Shown here piece after piece: positions 4,578 through 11,596 of a stretch of DNA of 13,592 nt. The notes beneath the pieces were generated by a model. The model was not told the origin of the DNA and made no database searches. It saw nothing but the letters and a program-made list of their open reading frames with translations. The DNA comes from Oscillospiraceae bacterium. Its GTDB lineage: Bacteria; Bacillota; Clostridia; Oscillospirales; Ruminococcaceae. Position numbers and translations under genes: made by a program. The stretch spans positions 1 through 13,592 of the forward strand of contig JAITFV010000226.1 of the NCBI GenBank assembly GCA_031281115.1, written 5' to 3'. How positions within the stretch are numbered: the first letter of the stretch is position 1; the number at the start of each line of letters is the position of its first letter.

Positions 4578-5873
4578 ATGGCAAACACAGGCTACAACCC
4601 ATTTGAAAACGCACAGGCGCAGTTTGACGGCGTTGCCGAAACTATAGGGCTTGACAGTTCTATGAGAGAATTTTTAAGACAGCCGATGAGGGAATATCAC
4701 GTTTCGATTCCCGTGAAAATGGACAACGGCACAACCAAAACTTTCAAAGGTTTCCGTATGCTTCATAACGATGCACGTGGTCCCGGTAAGGGCGGAATCC
4801 GCTTCCACCCCGAAGAAACCGCAGATACAGTTCGCGCTCTCTCTATGTGGATGACTTGGAAATGCGCAGTTGCCGATATTCCGCTCGGCGGCGGCAAAGG
4901 CGGCATAGTGTGCGACCCGCGTGTTATGTCGATGGCTGAACAGGAGCGGCTTTGCAGAGGTTATATCCGCGCACTCGGCGAGAACGTAGGACCTTTTGCC
5001 GATGTCCCCGCACCCGATGTTATGAGCAACAGTCAGCATATGCTTTGGATGCTTGATGAATACGAAACTATGGCGAGCGGGTGTTTCCCCGGTATGATTA
5101 CAGGAAAGCCTGTAGGCATGGGCGGCTCGCTTGGACGCACAGAAGCTACAGGTTACGGCGTTATATATACCCTCAAAGACCTGCTCCGCTGCATGAATAT
5201 TCCGGTCGCTGATACAACCGCGAGTATTCAAGGCTTCGGCAATGTCGCCGAATACGCGGCACGTATGTACACAGAGCTTGGCGGCAGGGTTATCGCTGTT
5301 TCCTGCTGGAACAACACCGATAAAGCCGCTTATACTTTCAAGAAAGCAAGTGGCTGCAACATTGAGGAATTAGTTTCAATTAAAGATAAATTCGGCAGCA
5401 TTGATAAAGAAAAAGCGCTCGCGCTCGGTTACGAGGTTTTATCCGGTGACGAGTGGCTTAAACAAGACGTTGACATTCTGATTCCCTGTGCGCTCGAAAA
5501 TCAAATCACACCCGCAGTTTTCGGGAATATTTCCAAGACCGTCAAGATTATCTGCGAAGGTGCAAACGGCCCCACAACCCCGGATTGCGACCCGCTCGTG
5601 AAAGAGCGCGGGATAATCATGCTTCCCGACTTCCTCTGCAATGCCGGCGGCGTAACTTGCAGCTATTTTGAGCAGGTGCAGTGCAATATGAATTATTTTT
5701 GGGACAAAAAAGAAGTTCTCGAAAAACTTGAATACAAGATGACTGAGGCTTTCCGCGCTGTTTATAATTTAGCGCAGGAAAAAGGCGTTTATATGCGCGA
5801 CGCCGCGTACATGATTGCGATTGAGCGCGTTGCCAATGCGGTTAGGTTGCGCGGCTGGGTGACGGACAATTGA
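4578..5873 (+). CDS. gdhA: Glutamate dehydrogenase (RocG/GudB type, probably NAD-linked)
   Basis: The enzyme interconverts glutamate and 2-oxoglutarate plus ammonium in the cytoplasm, normally as a hexamer. At 431 residues it matches the RocG/GudB class rather than the 445-450-residue E. coli GdhA type. Visible residues include K71 (GPGKGGIRFHP), the active-site lysine K107 in PLGGGKGG, D147 in PAPDV, and the dinucleotide-binding G-F-G-N-V-A (219-224). The segment after the second Rossmann strand reads AVSCWNNTD, where most relatives have an acidic residue that helps decide coenzyme choice, so NAD versus NADP preference is uncertain. The start has AGGAGGA 8 nt upstream. It is monocistronic with its own promoter and converges on araD. 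Its last two sense codons and its stop lie inside a run of heptamer repeats (5865-5906), so the extreme C-terminus was probably rewritten by repeat expansion. Confidence 0.95.
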   Translation: MANTGYNPFENAQAQFDGVAETIGLDSSMREFLRQPMREYHVSIPVKMDNGTTKTFKGFRMLHNDARGPGKGGIRFHPEETADTVRALSMWMTWKCAVADIPLGGGKGGIVCDPRVMSMAEQERLCRGYIRALGENVGPFADVPAPDVMSNSQHMLWMLDEYETMASGCFPGMITGKPVGMGGSLGRTEATGYGVIYTLKDLLRCMNIPVADTTASIQGFGNVAEYAARMYTELGGRVIAVSCWNNTDKAAYTFKKASGCNIEELVSIKDKFGSIDKEKALALGYEVLSGDEWLKQDVDILIPCALENQITPAVFGNISKTVKIICEGANGPTTPDCDPLVKERGIIMLPDFLCNAGGVTCSYFEQVQCNMNYFWDKKEVLEKLEYKMTEAFRAVYNLAQEKGVYMRDAAYMIAIERVANAVRLRGWVTDN

Positions 5874-5906
5874 CAATTGACAATGGACAATTGACAATGC
5901 ACAATG
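5865..5906 (+). repeat. Six tandem 7-bp repeats, GACAATT type
   Basis: GACAATT, GACAATT, GACAATG, GACAATT, GACAATG, CACAATG run without gaps. The array begins in the final codons of gdhA (the stop is at 5871-5873) and leads directly into the next hairpin repeat at 5911. CAATTG-containing runs of this kind occur in intergenic DNA of various bacteria; no function is known to me. Confidence 0.8.
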
Positions 5907-5910
5907 AATG

Positions 5911-5980
5911 GTTGCGGTGAAACCGCAACTCGCCGCGTAGCGAGCGAAAATTTAGATTGGATTCATTCCAATCTAAATTT
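5911..5980 (-). repeat. Second hairpin-repeat family, copy 2 (hairpins 8-7-6, inverted)
   Basis: Hairpin 8 (5911-5929, GTTGCGGT, GAA, ACCGCAAC), hairpin 7 (5929-5944) and hairpin 6 (5948-5980, AAATTTAGATTGGA with its complement). It lacks hairpin 9 and abuts the heptamer array instead; the far border reads AACTATAAT. It differs from copy 1 only by an A-T to T-A swap of one pair in hairpin 6. It fills the space between the convergent genes gdhA and araD, and could act as a two-way end-of-transcript structure although no long T-run follows. Confidence 0.85.
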
Positions 5981-5982
5981 AA

Positions 5983-6663
5983 CTAACTATAATTTTGTCC
6001 GTAGTATGCGTTTTTACCGTGTTTGCGGAAATAATGTTTATCCAAAAGAGCCTGTGATACGGGCTCTTTTCGCGTCATAAGCAGCGCCATTTGTGCGATT
6101 TCCTCAAGCACTACAGAATTATAAACCGCGTCCATCGCGCTTTTCCCCCAGGTGAACGGCGCGTGTCCCGCGACAAAAACCGCCGGAACTCCGTCAGGGT
6201 CAGGGTGGCACTCGGCGATTACCCGCCCTGTATTCAGCTCATATTCGCTATTGATTTCCTCCGCGGTAAGCTCCCGCGTGCAAGGGATTTCGCCGTGAAA
6301 ATAATCCGCGTGCGTGGTGCCGTAAGGCGGCAGCGGTTTCTTATCCTGCGCGAAAGTGGTTGCGTATCTGCTGTGCGTATGAACAATACCGCCAATCTTC
6401 AGGAAACGCCGGTATAATTCAAGGTGGGTGGGTGTATCGGACGAAGGTTTTAACTTACCTTCAACAATTCTGCCGTCTAAGCCAACAATTACAATATCGT
6501 CGGCGGTCATATCAGTGTACTTGATGCCGCCGGGTTTAATCGCAACCAAGCCGTTTTCACGGTCAATTTCGGAAGCATTACCCCAGGTGAAAATTACGAG
6601 ATTGTGTTTTACGAGCGCAAGGTTCGCCGCTAATGCGCGGTTCTTTAATTCTTTAATTTCCAC
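5983..6663 (-). CDS. araD: L-ribulose-5-phosphate 4-epimerase (GTG start)
   Basis: Converts L-ribulose 5-phosphate to D-xylulose 5-phosphate, the last step that feeds L-arabinose into the pentose phosphate pathway. The 226-residue class II aldolase/epimerase-fold protein has the zinc ligands H95 and H97 (VHTHSRY) and H167 (AGH), with D76 (PSSDTPTH) and D120 (THAD) in active-site positions, and ends with KHGKNAYYGQ, typical of AraD. The frame is open to 6864, but GTG at 6661-6663 is chosen: GGAGG (6670-6674) lies 6 nt upstream, and (M)EIKELKNRALAANLALVKHN aligns with the usual N-terminus and length (about 230). It overlaps the end of araA by 19 nt, so translation is probably coupled. The related RhaD/FucA/UlaF proteins are less likely given araA next to it. 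Confidence 0.93.
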   Translation of the reverse strand: MEIKELKNRALAANLALVKHNLVIFTWGNASEIDRENGLVAIKPGGIKYTDMTADDIVIVGLDGRIVEGKLKPSSDTPTHLELYRRFLKIGGIVHTHSRYATTFAQDKKPLPPYGTTHADYFHGEIPCTRELTAEEINSEYELNTGRVIAECHPDPDGVPAVFVAGHAPFTWGKSAMDAVYNSVVLEEIAQMALLMTRKEPVSQALLDKHYFRKHGKNAYYGQNYS

Positions 6664-8093
6664 AGTAAACCTCCAAACTCTAATTCGCGTTCCAACGTAT
6701 GCAGGTTCGTTTCCGCATTCAAATGCACAAATTCTATTTCCATAATCCGCGCCCAAACCCGCCACATATCTGCACTCACGCCGTAAGAAAGCACCGTATG
6801 ATGCGCGCCTCCCGCGCAAATCCACGCCGCCGCACTTGTTTTTAAATCGGGCGCAGGTTTCCACATCACGCGCGCAACGGGAAGATTCGGGTAGCTGTTA
6901 ATCGGTCTTACACATTCCACGTCTTGCACGATTAACCGAAAACGCCCCCCCATGTCTACCAAGGAAGCGCAAGTCGCCAAGCCTGCAATCCCCTCGAAAA
7001 CAAGCCGTGCAGGCGGGTTTTTCCCGCCGATTCCCAAAGCGTGAACTTCAACTTGCGGCTTGCCCTCATCAGCGGCAATTGTCGGACACACTTCAAGCAT
7101 ATGCGCGCCGAGAATCAAACCCGCATCATAATCATAAGTGTAATCTTCCATGAAGCTCGACGGCTTATCTGACATGCTTTTTGCAATTGCGACAAGCGCA
7201 GATGTTTTCCAGTCGCCCTCGCCGCCGTAACCGAATCCCTGCGCCATCAGGTTCTGCGTTGCGAGCCCGGGCAACTGCTCCATTCCGTATAAATCCTCGA
7301 AAGTGTTCGTGAAAGCGCGGCAGTTTTCGCGGTCTAAGATTTTACGCATTGCGATTTCCATACGTGCCTGCTCACGAACAGAATCAAGATTGTCTGTTTT
7401 AAATTCGTATTTTTCGCAGTATTCCGTCATTTTTTCGGCGATTTCCGATTGTGAAACCGCGCCTGTTTCCTCGACTAAACCGCCGACGCCGTAAGTATTC
7501 ACCTGCCAGCCGAATTTGAGCTGTGCCTCGACTTTATCGCCCTCGGTAACTGCAACCTCGCGCATATTATCGCCGAAGCGCGCAATTTTAAGGGTTCTTG
7601 AAAACGCCGCGCCTGTACTTGCCCGCTGCCAGTTCTCAATTTGTGCGATAACATCAGCATCTTTATAATGGCCCGAAACAATTTCACGCGCGATGTTCAG
7701 CCGAGCCGCGATGAAGCCGTGTTCACGGTCGCCGTGTGCGGATTGGTGCAGATTCATGTAATCCATGTCAATCGCATTGTTGTCAATTGCACGGTTATAC
7801 TGTGTGTGCAGATGCAAATAAGGTTTTTGCAGGCTTTTAAGCGCGGAAATCCACATCTTTGACGGCGAAAACGTATGGCAGTACACTATGACACCTGCAC
7901 ATTCAGAGTCAAAATTTGCTCTTTTAATCAGCTCAAACGCGCCCGCTTCGGTTTTCACGATGCTGCTGTATTCAACCGCAAACGGCAGCTTTTCGTTTAA
8001 AAAGCCTGCGATTTCACGGCTGTTTTTTTCAACTTGAATTAAAGTTTCTTCTCCGTATAAGAACTGCGAACCTGTTATAAACCAAAAATTCAT
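6645..8093 (-). CDS. araA: L-arabinose isomerase
   Basis: Converts L-arabinose to L-ribulose in the cytoplasm, using a divalent metal (usually Mn2+). The 482-residue length is close to the usual 490-500. Family signatures are present: GGEGDWKTSALV with E292, SFMEDYTYDY with E316, LGAHMLEVCPTIA with H331, and AGGAHHTVLS with H431/H432; these match the four metal-binding or catalytic residues of E. coli AraA (E306, E333, H350, H450). The longer open frame to 8195 is rejected: the ATG at 8091-8093 gives the classic MNFWFITGSQFLYGEE start and has AAGGCGG about 10 nt upstream. It is first in an araA-araD operon with a strong promoter. Ribulokinase (AraB) and an arabinose transporter are not in the window and must be elsewhere. 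Confidence 0.96.
   Translation of the reverse strand: MNFWFITGSQFLYGEETLIQVEKNSREIAGFLNEKLPFAVEYSSIVKTEAGAFELIKRANFDSECAGVIVYCHTFSPSKMWISALKSLQKPYLHLHTQYNRAIDNNAIDMDYMNLHQSAHGDREHGFIAARLNIAREIVSGHYKDADVIAQIENWQRASTGAAFSRTLKIARFGDNMREVAVTEGDKVEAQLKFGWQVNTYGVGGLVEETGAVSQSEIAEKMTEYCEKYEFKTDNLDSVREQARMEIAMRKILDRENCRAFTNTFEDLYGMEQLPGLATQNLMAQGFGYGGEGDWKTSALVAIAKSMSDKPSSFMEDYTYDYDAGLILGAHMLEVCPTIAADEGKPQVEVHALGIGGKNPPARLVFEGIAGLATCASLVDMGGRFRLIVQDVECVRPINSYPNLPVARVMWKPAPDLKTSAAAWICAGGAHHTVLSYGVSADMWRVWARIMEIEFVHLNAETNLHTLERELEFGGLLWKLKN
6670..6674 (-). promoter_or_regulatory. araD ribosome binding site inside araA
   Basis: GGAGG on the minus strand encodes part of the Gly-Gly near the end of AraA and lies 6 nt before the araD GTG. 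It decides the araD start and implies that ribosomes finishing araA can restart on araD. Confidence 0.8.
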
Positions 8094-8121
8094 AGTGTTT
8101 CTGCCGCCTTTCGTTTTCTTT

Positions 8122-8150
8122 AGTATAATGCAATTTGTAACATTTGTCAA
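8122..8150 (-). promoter_or_regulatory. Sigma-A promoter of araA-araD
   Basis: On the minus strand TTGACA (8145-8150) and TATACT (8122-8127) are separated by 17 nt. Transcription would start near 8115, about 22 nt upstream of the araA ATG. Confidence 0.85.
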
Positions 8151-8158
8151 TTGTTTAC
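8133..8158. promoter_or_regulatory. Possible operator in the araA / hydrolase divergent promoter region
   Basis: The -35 box of the plus promoter begins one base after the -35 box of the minus promoter, so one bound protein could control both genes. The stretch contains an imperfect inverted repeat (GTAACA at 8137-8142 with TGTTTAC at 8152-8158) and a direct repeat ATTTGT (8133-8138, 8142-8147). It does not match the B. subtilis AraR operator that I know. Regulation by an arabinose-responsive repressor is inferred. Confidence 0.3.
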
Positions 8159-8179
8159 TTTGCCGCTTTATGGTATTAT
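8151..8179 (+). promoter_or_regulatory. Promoter of the GH26-like gene
   Basis: TTGTTT (8151-8156) and TATTAT (8174-8179) are spaced by 17 nt, a moderate match. It is divergent from the araA promoter with adjoining -35 boxes. The leader would be about 25 nt, with TAAGGAGA (8196-8203) as ribosome site. Confidence 0.6.
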
Positions 8180-8209
8180 AAACTAACCAACACATTAAGG
8201 AGAATAATC

Positions 8210-9673
8210 ATGTACAAGATTAACAAAATTAACATGCTCCCCGCGAAGTGCGCGGTAGACCTCGGCGATGGCTCGGAACGCGGCGAATATGTAAGTCAGG
8301 GTTATATCTTAAATACGCTCGGCAGACCGCACAGAGCTATTAACTTAATGTATTGCTACTATCCGCTCGACGACGGCTGGCCCGGGAGAGCAAGCGTAGT
8401 TCACGCAAGAGACGACGTAAAGTTCGCATGGGACTATCCTTATGACGATTATTTTCCTTACACGGGCGGAATCGGCGGCAGCTCCGGCGAGGGTAGTGAA
8501 ACTTTCGATTGTATGCGTGAAATCAGGAAATACGGACAGGATATAATATTAACGCTGACAATCGACCCCAACGTTGGCGATGAGCATTTAATTAAAATTG
8601 CGCAGGAGCTTTCAACGTTCGGGCGGCTTATGCTTAGAATTAATCACGAGGCAACAGGCAATTGGTTCTCGTTCAATAAACGCTGCACTTATCAGGAAGT
8701 AGCCGACTTCTTCGTGCGCTTTCACAAGATTATAAAACGCGAAGCCCCGCACATTCAAACAATTCTTTGTATCGGCGGGATTGAAGACCTTGAAGCTGTA
8801 GAAATGGAAAAAGAAGCCGAGTTTTCCGAAGCTGTCCGTGTTGCCGATATTTGGTCGGTTGATAAATACATGGCTCTGCACTGGGGATGGCCCTATGATG
8901 TTGCGGAAACAGGCGGCAACTCGCACAGCCGTTATAAAATTTCTGACATTTATAATCTCACAAAGCGCAGCTTTGAACGTTTCCGCGAGATTAACGGCGG
9001 CGTTGCTAAACCTATGGTAATGAGTGAATTCAACGCAGACGGCGATGTTACCGGTGCGTATGAGCAAGCAGACATGGTGCGGGAATTTTTAGATATGTTG
9101 AAGCATAATGACGCGGCATGGTTCAGCGGTTTCACTTTTTATCAGTTTCGCGACAGAGGCAGGCTCGGGTTAGAAATCGAAGACCCATCGGATTCCAACG
9201 CAGGTATCGCGCAGCCCGTGATGCAAACTTACAAAGAAATAATCGCAGAAGATTATTTCTGTCCCGCCTTTGAAGACAAAGGCGAAGTTAATCTGCCTGT
9301 TAAATTGCGCTGGGGCGGCTTTGAGGACGCAGAAGGACTTTCGATTCCGCTCACGTTTGAAAGCGACCCTGTTTTCTGTGAAGTTGCGTTTCGGGAAGAT
9401 GACGCTTTGCAAGCGGGGCTTAATCTGATGCTCGAGATTAACGGCAGATGGTTTTATAAAGCTCCTAAAGCTAAGACAATTGATTTAATGCCCGCATTCT
9501 ATAATAACAGGTTAAGCGGTAAAACCGAACTTAGCTTAAAAATATTCGCGCCTCCCGCAAGCGGCGAGAATAATCCCGCCGACGGCGCCGACTGGCACAT
9601 CAACAGCTATACAACGATTACGAAACTGCCGGACATAAGGATTCGATACGAACCTTGTGAACCCGCGCAATAA
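8210..9673 (+). CDS. Putative cytoplasmic glycoside hydrolase, clan GH-A, GH26-like
   Basis: The 487-residue protein has a TIM-barrel hydrolase look in its first 345 residues. LRINHEATGNWFSF (142-155) resembles the GH26 acid/base motif R-x2-HE-x-x-G-x-WF, giving E147 as proton donor, and VMSEFNADG (270-278) gives E273 as likely nucleophile. The C-terminal part (about 355-487) is probably a beta-rich accessory domain. No signal peptide or cell-wall anchor is seen, so it should act inside the cell on imported oligosaccharides. The open frame reaches back to 8144, but the ATG at 8210 has TAAGGAGA 6 nt upstream. It is divergent from araA/araD with abutting promoters, which suggests shared induction and a substrate containing arabinose or occurring with it; GH26 enzymes more often act on mannan, mixed-linkage glucan or xylan. 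The exact specificity is unknown, and another GH-A family is possible. Confidence 0.65.
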   Translation: MYKINKINMLPAKCAVDLGDGSERGEYVSQGYILNTLGRPHRAINLMYCYYPLDDGWPGRASVVHARDDVKFAWDYPYDDYFPYTGGIGGSSGEGSETFDCMREIRKYGQDIILTLTIDPNVGDEHLIKIAQELSTFGRLMLRINHEATGNWFSFNKRCTYQEVADFFVRFHKIIKREAPHIQTILCIGGIEDLEAVEMEKEAEFSEAVRVADIWSVDKYMALHWGWPYDVAETGGNSHSRYKISDIYNLTKRSFERFREINGGVAKPMVMSEFNADGDVTGAYEQADMVREFLDMLKHNDAAWFSGFTFYQFRDRGRLGLEIEDPSDSNAGIAQPVMQTYKEIIAEDYFCPAFEDKGEVNLPVKLRWGGFEDAEGLSIPLTFESDPVFCEVAFREDDALQAGLNLMLEINGRWFYKAPKAKTIDLMPAFYNNRLSGKTELSLKIFAPPASGENNPADGADWHINSYTTITKLPDIRIRYEPCEPAQ

Positions 9674-9680
9674 ACTTATC

Positions 9681-9700
9681 GGAACCCTTCCGCGGGTTCC
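9681..9700 (+). other. Stem-loop between the GH26-like gene and the first ABC gene
   Basis: GGAACCC (9681-9687) and GGGTTCC (9694-9700) form a 7-bp stem with a TTCCGC loop, 7 nt after the hydrolase stop. No T-run follows, so it is at most a partial terminator; readthrough into the ABC genes is plausible. Confidence 0.45.
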
Positions 9701-9718
9701 CGCAAATTCGGAGAAATT

Positions 9719-11458
9719 ATGTTTTTAATCAGATGGTTATGGAAAAATTTAGAAGGCTACCGCGCAATGTACATAGTCACGATTTTTCTCGCTTTAATCA
9801 ACCAATCCATGTTCGTTATAAATCCTTTTTTAAGGCAGCAAATTATTGATACTTTTATTGATAACGAAAACGCTGCGAAAAATTTAACAGAACAACGCGA
9901 CTTGCTTATATGGCTGCTTGCAGCCATACTGGGCTTTTCTTTGGTGCGCGTTTCTTTGTTTTATATCTATACTTTGATGTTCGAGCATTCATCACAAGGG
10001 CTTTTATACCGTGTTAGAAAGCACCTTTATGATAATATGCAGAGCGAGGATTCGAGTTTCTATGAACTTTACCGCACCGGCGACATTATGACGCGGCTCT
10101 CCGGCGACCTTGAGATGGTGCGCCATTCTGTTGCGTGGGTAATTAAAAGACTCATCGAAAATATTATTATTTTTTCAAGCGTCACGATTTACTTTTTTAT
10201 TCTCGACCCGCTCATGGCTCTCTGCTTGCTTTCGCTTACACCGGTTATTTTCGGTATTTCTCTGCTCTTCAGGAAAAAAATCAAACCTATGTACATAAAT
10301 CTGCGTGAGCGGCTTTCGCAGCTTAACACAGCAGGCGAAGAAAACATCTCCGGTCATCGCGTAATTAAAGCGTTCGCACGTGAAGATTTTGAAATTGAAC
10401 GGTTCGGTGAGAAGAATGAGGAATATAAAGAAGCCAATCAGAAAGCCGCCCTGATGTGGATGAAATTTTTCCCGTTTCTCGAATCCTCATACGGCGCGCT
10501 GATGGCTATACAGATATTAATAGGCGGCGCTTTTACAATCAGCGGGAGGCTCTCGCTCGGTGAGCTGTCGGTTTTCCTGTCACTTATTTGGGCGATGTCA
10601 TTTCCGATTCAACAGCTCGGAATGTTAATCAATGACCTACAACGTTTCACAGCGTCTGCTAATAAAATCATTGAGGTTTATTACAACCGCCCGAAAATTG
10701 CCACCCGCACCGATGCAGTATCAATTGACGGCAGAATAAAAGGCAAAATTGAATTTAAAAATGTCAGCTTCAAATACGGCAAAGAGTATGCCTTGTCTGA
10801 TATTAATTTTACGATTGAAGCAGGGCAGACCGTAGCGGTTATGGGTGAAACCGGCTCGGGCAAAACCACGCTCGCCAGCCTTATACCGCGGATTCACGAT
10901 GCAACGAAAGGTGAAATTGAAGTTGACGGCATAAATGTACGTATGTTAAAGCTCGAAGAGCTTCGTTCGGGCATAGGTATGGCGACGCAGGAAGTCTTGC
11001 TCTATTCTGATACCGCCGAGGGTTGTATCGCATTCGGGAACATCGAAATGCCGTTTGAAGAAGTTGTAAATTACGCCGAAAAAGCCGATGCGCACGGGTT
11101 TATCACCGCTATGTACGAGGGTTATGATACTATTATCGGTGAGCGCGGCGTCGGGATTTCCGGCGGGCAGAAGCAGAGAATTGCACTCGCCCGTGCACTC
11201 GCAATTAAGCCGGCGATTCTTATTCTTGATGATACGACCTCCGCCGTTGACCTTGAAACAGAGCGGCACATACAGGAAAGTTTGGCAAATCTTGACTTCT
11301 CTTGCACTAAAATTATAATCGCGCAGCGGATTTCTTCTGTCAAAAATGCAGACAAGATTATAGTTTTGAAAAACGGCAGAATTTCCGAAATGGGAACTCA
11401 CGCCGAGCTTGTGCAGAATGATGGTTATTACAAAGAAATATATGATTTGCAGACGTAA
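9719..11458 (+). CDS. ABC exporter half-transporter, degenerate ATP-site subunit
   Basis: A 579-residue exporter subunit: a six-helix type I membrane domain (about 1-320), then a nucleotide-binding domain (345-579). Walker A is GETGSGKT (376-383), Q-loop Q424, signature ISGGQ (480-484) and Walker B LILDD (501-505). The usual catalytic glutamate after Walker B is aspartate (D505), and the switch histidine is glutamine (Q536 in IIIAQRISS). This is the known pattern of the degenerate member of heterodimeric exporters (TM287, BmrC/LmrC type). Its signature is intact and should complete the active site of the partner encoded next. The start has GGAGA 4 nt upstream, and it lies 45 nt after the hydrolase gene. 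Substrate unknown; multidrug or lipid-like export is typical. Confidence 0.92.
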   Translation: MFLIRWLWKNLEGYRAMYIVTIFLALINQSMFVINPFLRQQIIDTFIDNENAAKNLTEQRDLLIWLLAAILGFSLVRVSLFYIYTLMFEHSSQGLLYRVRKHLYDNMQSEDSSFYELYRTGDIMTRLSGDLEMVRHSVAWVIKRLIENIIIFSSVTIYFFILDPLMALCLLSLTPVIFGISLLFRKKIKPMYINLRERLSQLNTAGEENISGHRVIKAFAREDFEIERFGEKNEEYKEANQKAALMWMKFFPFLESSYGALMAIQILIGGAFTISGRLSLGELSVFLSLIWAMSFPIQQLGMLINDLQRFTASANKIIEVYYNRPKIATRTDAVSIDGRIKGKIEFKNVSFKYGKEYALSDINFTIEAGQTVAVMGETGSGKTTLASLIPRIHDATKGEIEVDGINVRMLKLEELRSGIGMATQEVLLYSDTAEGCIAFGNIEMPFEEVVNYAEKADAHGFITAMYEGYDTIIGERGVGISGGQKQRIALARALAIKPAILILDDTTSAVDLETERHIQESLANLDFSCTKIIIAQRISSVKNADKIIVLKNGRISEMGTHAELVQNDGYYKEIYDLQT

Positions 11459-11459
11459 G

Positions 11460-11531
11460 TATAGTCGTTTAAAACGACTATGGTTGCGGTGAAACCGCAA
11501 CTCGCTGCGTAGCGAGCGAAAATTTAAACTG
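11460..11531 (-). repeat. Second hairpin-repeat family, copy 3 (hairpins 9-8-7 and half of 6)
   Basis: Hairpin 9 (11460-11482), hairpin 8 (11483-11501), hairpin 7 (11501-11516, here perfectly paired CTCGCT/AGCGAG) and only one arm of hairpin 6 (11518-11531, ending AAACTGGA), whose partner arm is missing. It starts one base after the stop of the first ABC gene. The sequence after the break continues as TTTTAGTA, a string that also ends the palindrome arm near 2446. Confidence 0.8.
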
Positions 11532-11596
11532 GATTTTAGTATAAAAAGGTATTTATAGAATTTTAAGTTAATCGAGTATACCACAAGGAGAACCTC
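11532..11596 (+). other. Rest of the ABC intergenic gap
   Basis: A+T-rich DNA between the truncated hairpin repeat and the second ABC gene. AAGGAGA (11584-11590) is the ribosome site. I see no convincing promoter, so the second ABC gene is probably cotranscribed through the repeat. Confidence 0.4.

Noticed and set aside
4674..5231. A 185-codon minus-strand frame inside gdhA
   Set aside because: Antisense shadow of an unmistakable glutamate dehydrogenase.
10946..11584. A 212-codon minus-strand frame across the end of the first ABC gene
   Set aside because: It overlaps the conserved nucleotide-binding domain on the opposite strand and reads through the hairpin repeat; no support as a protein.
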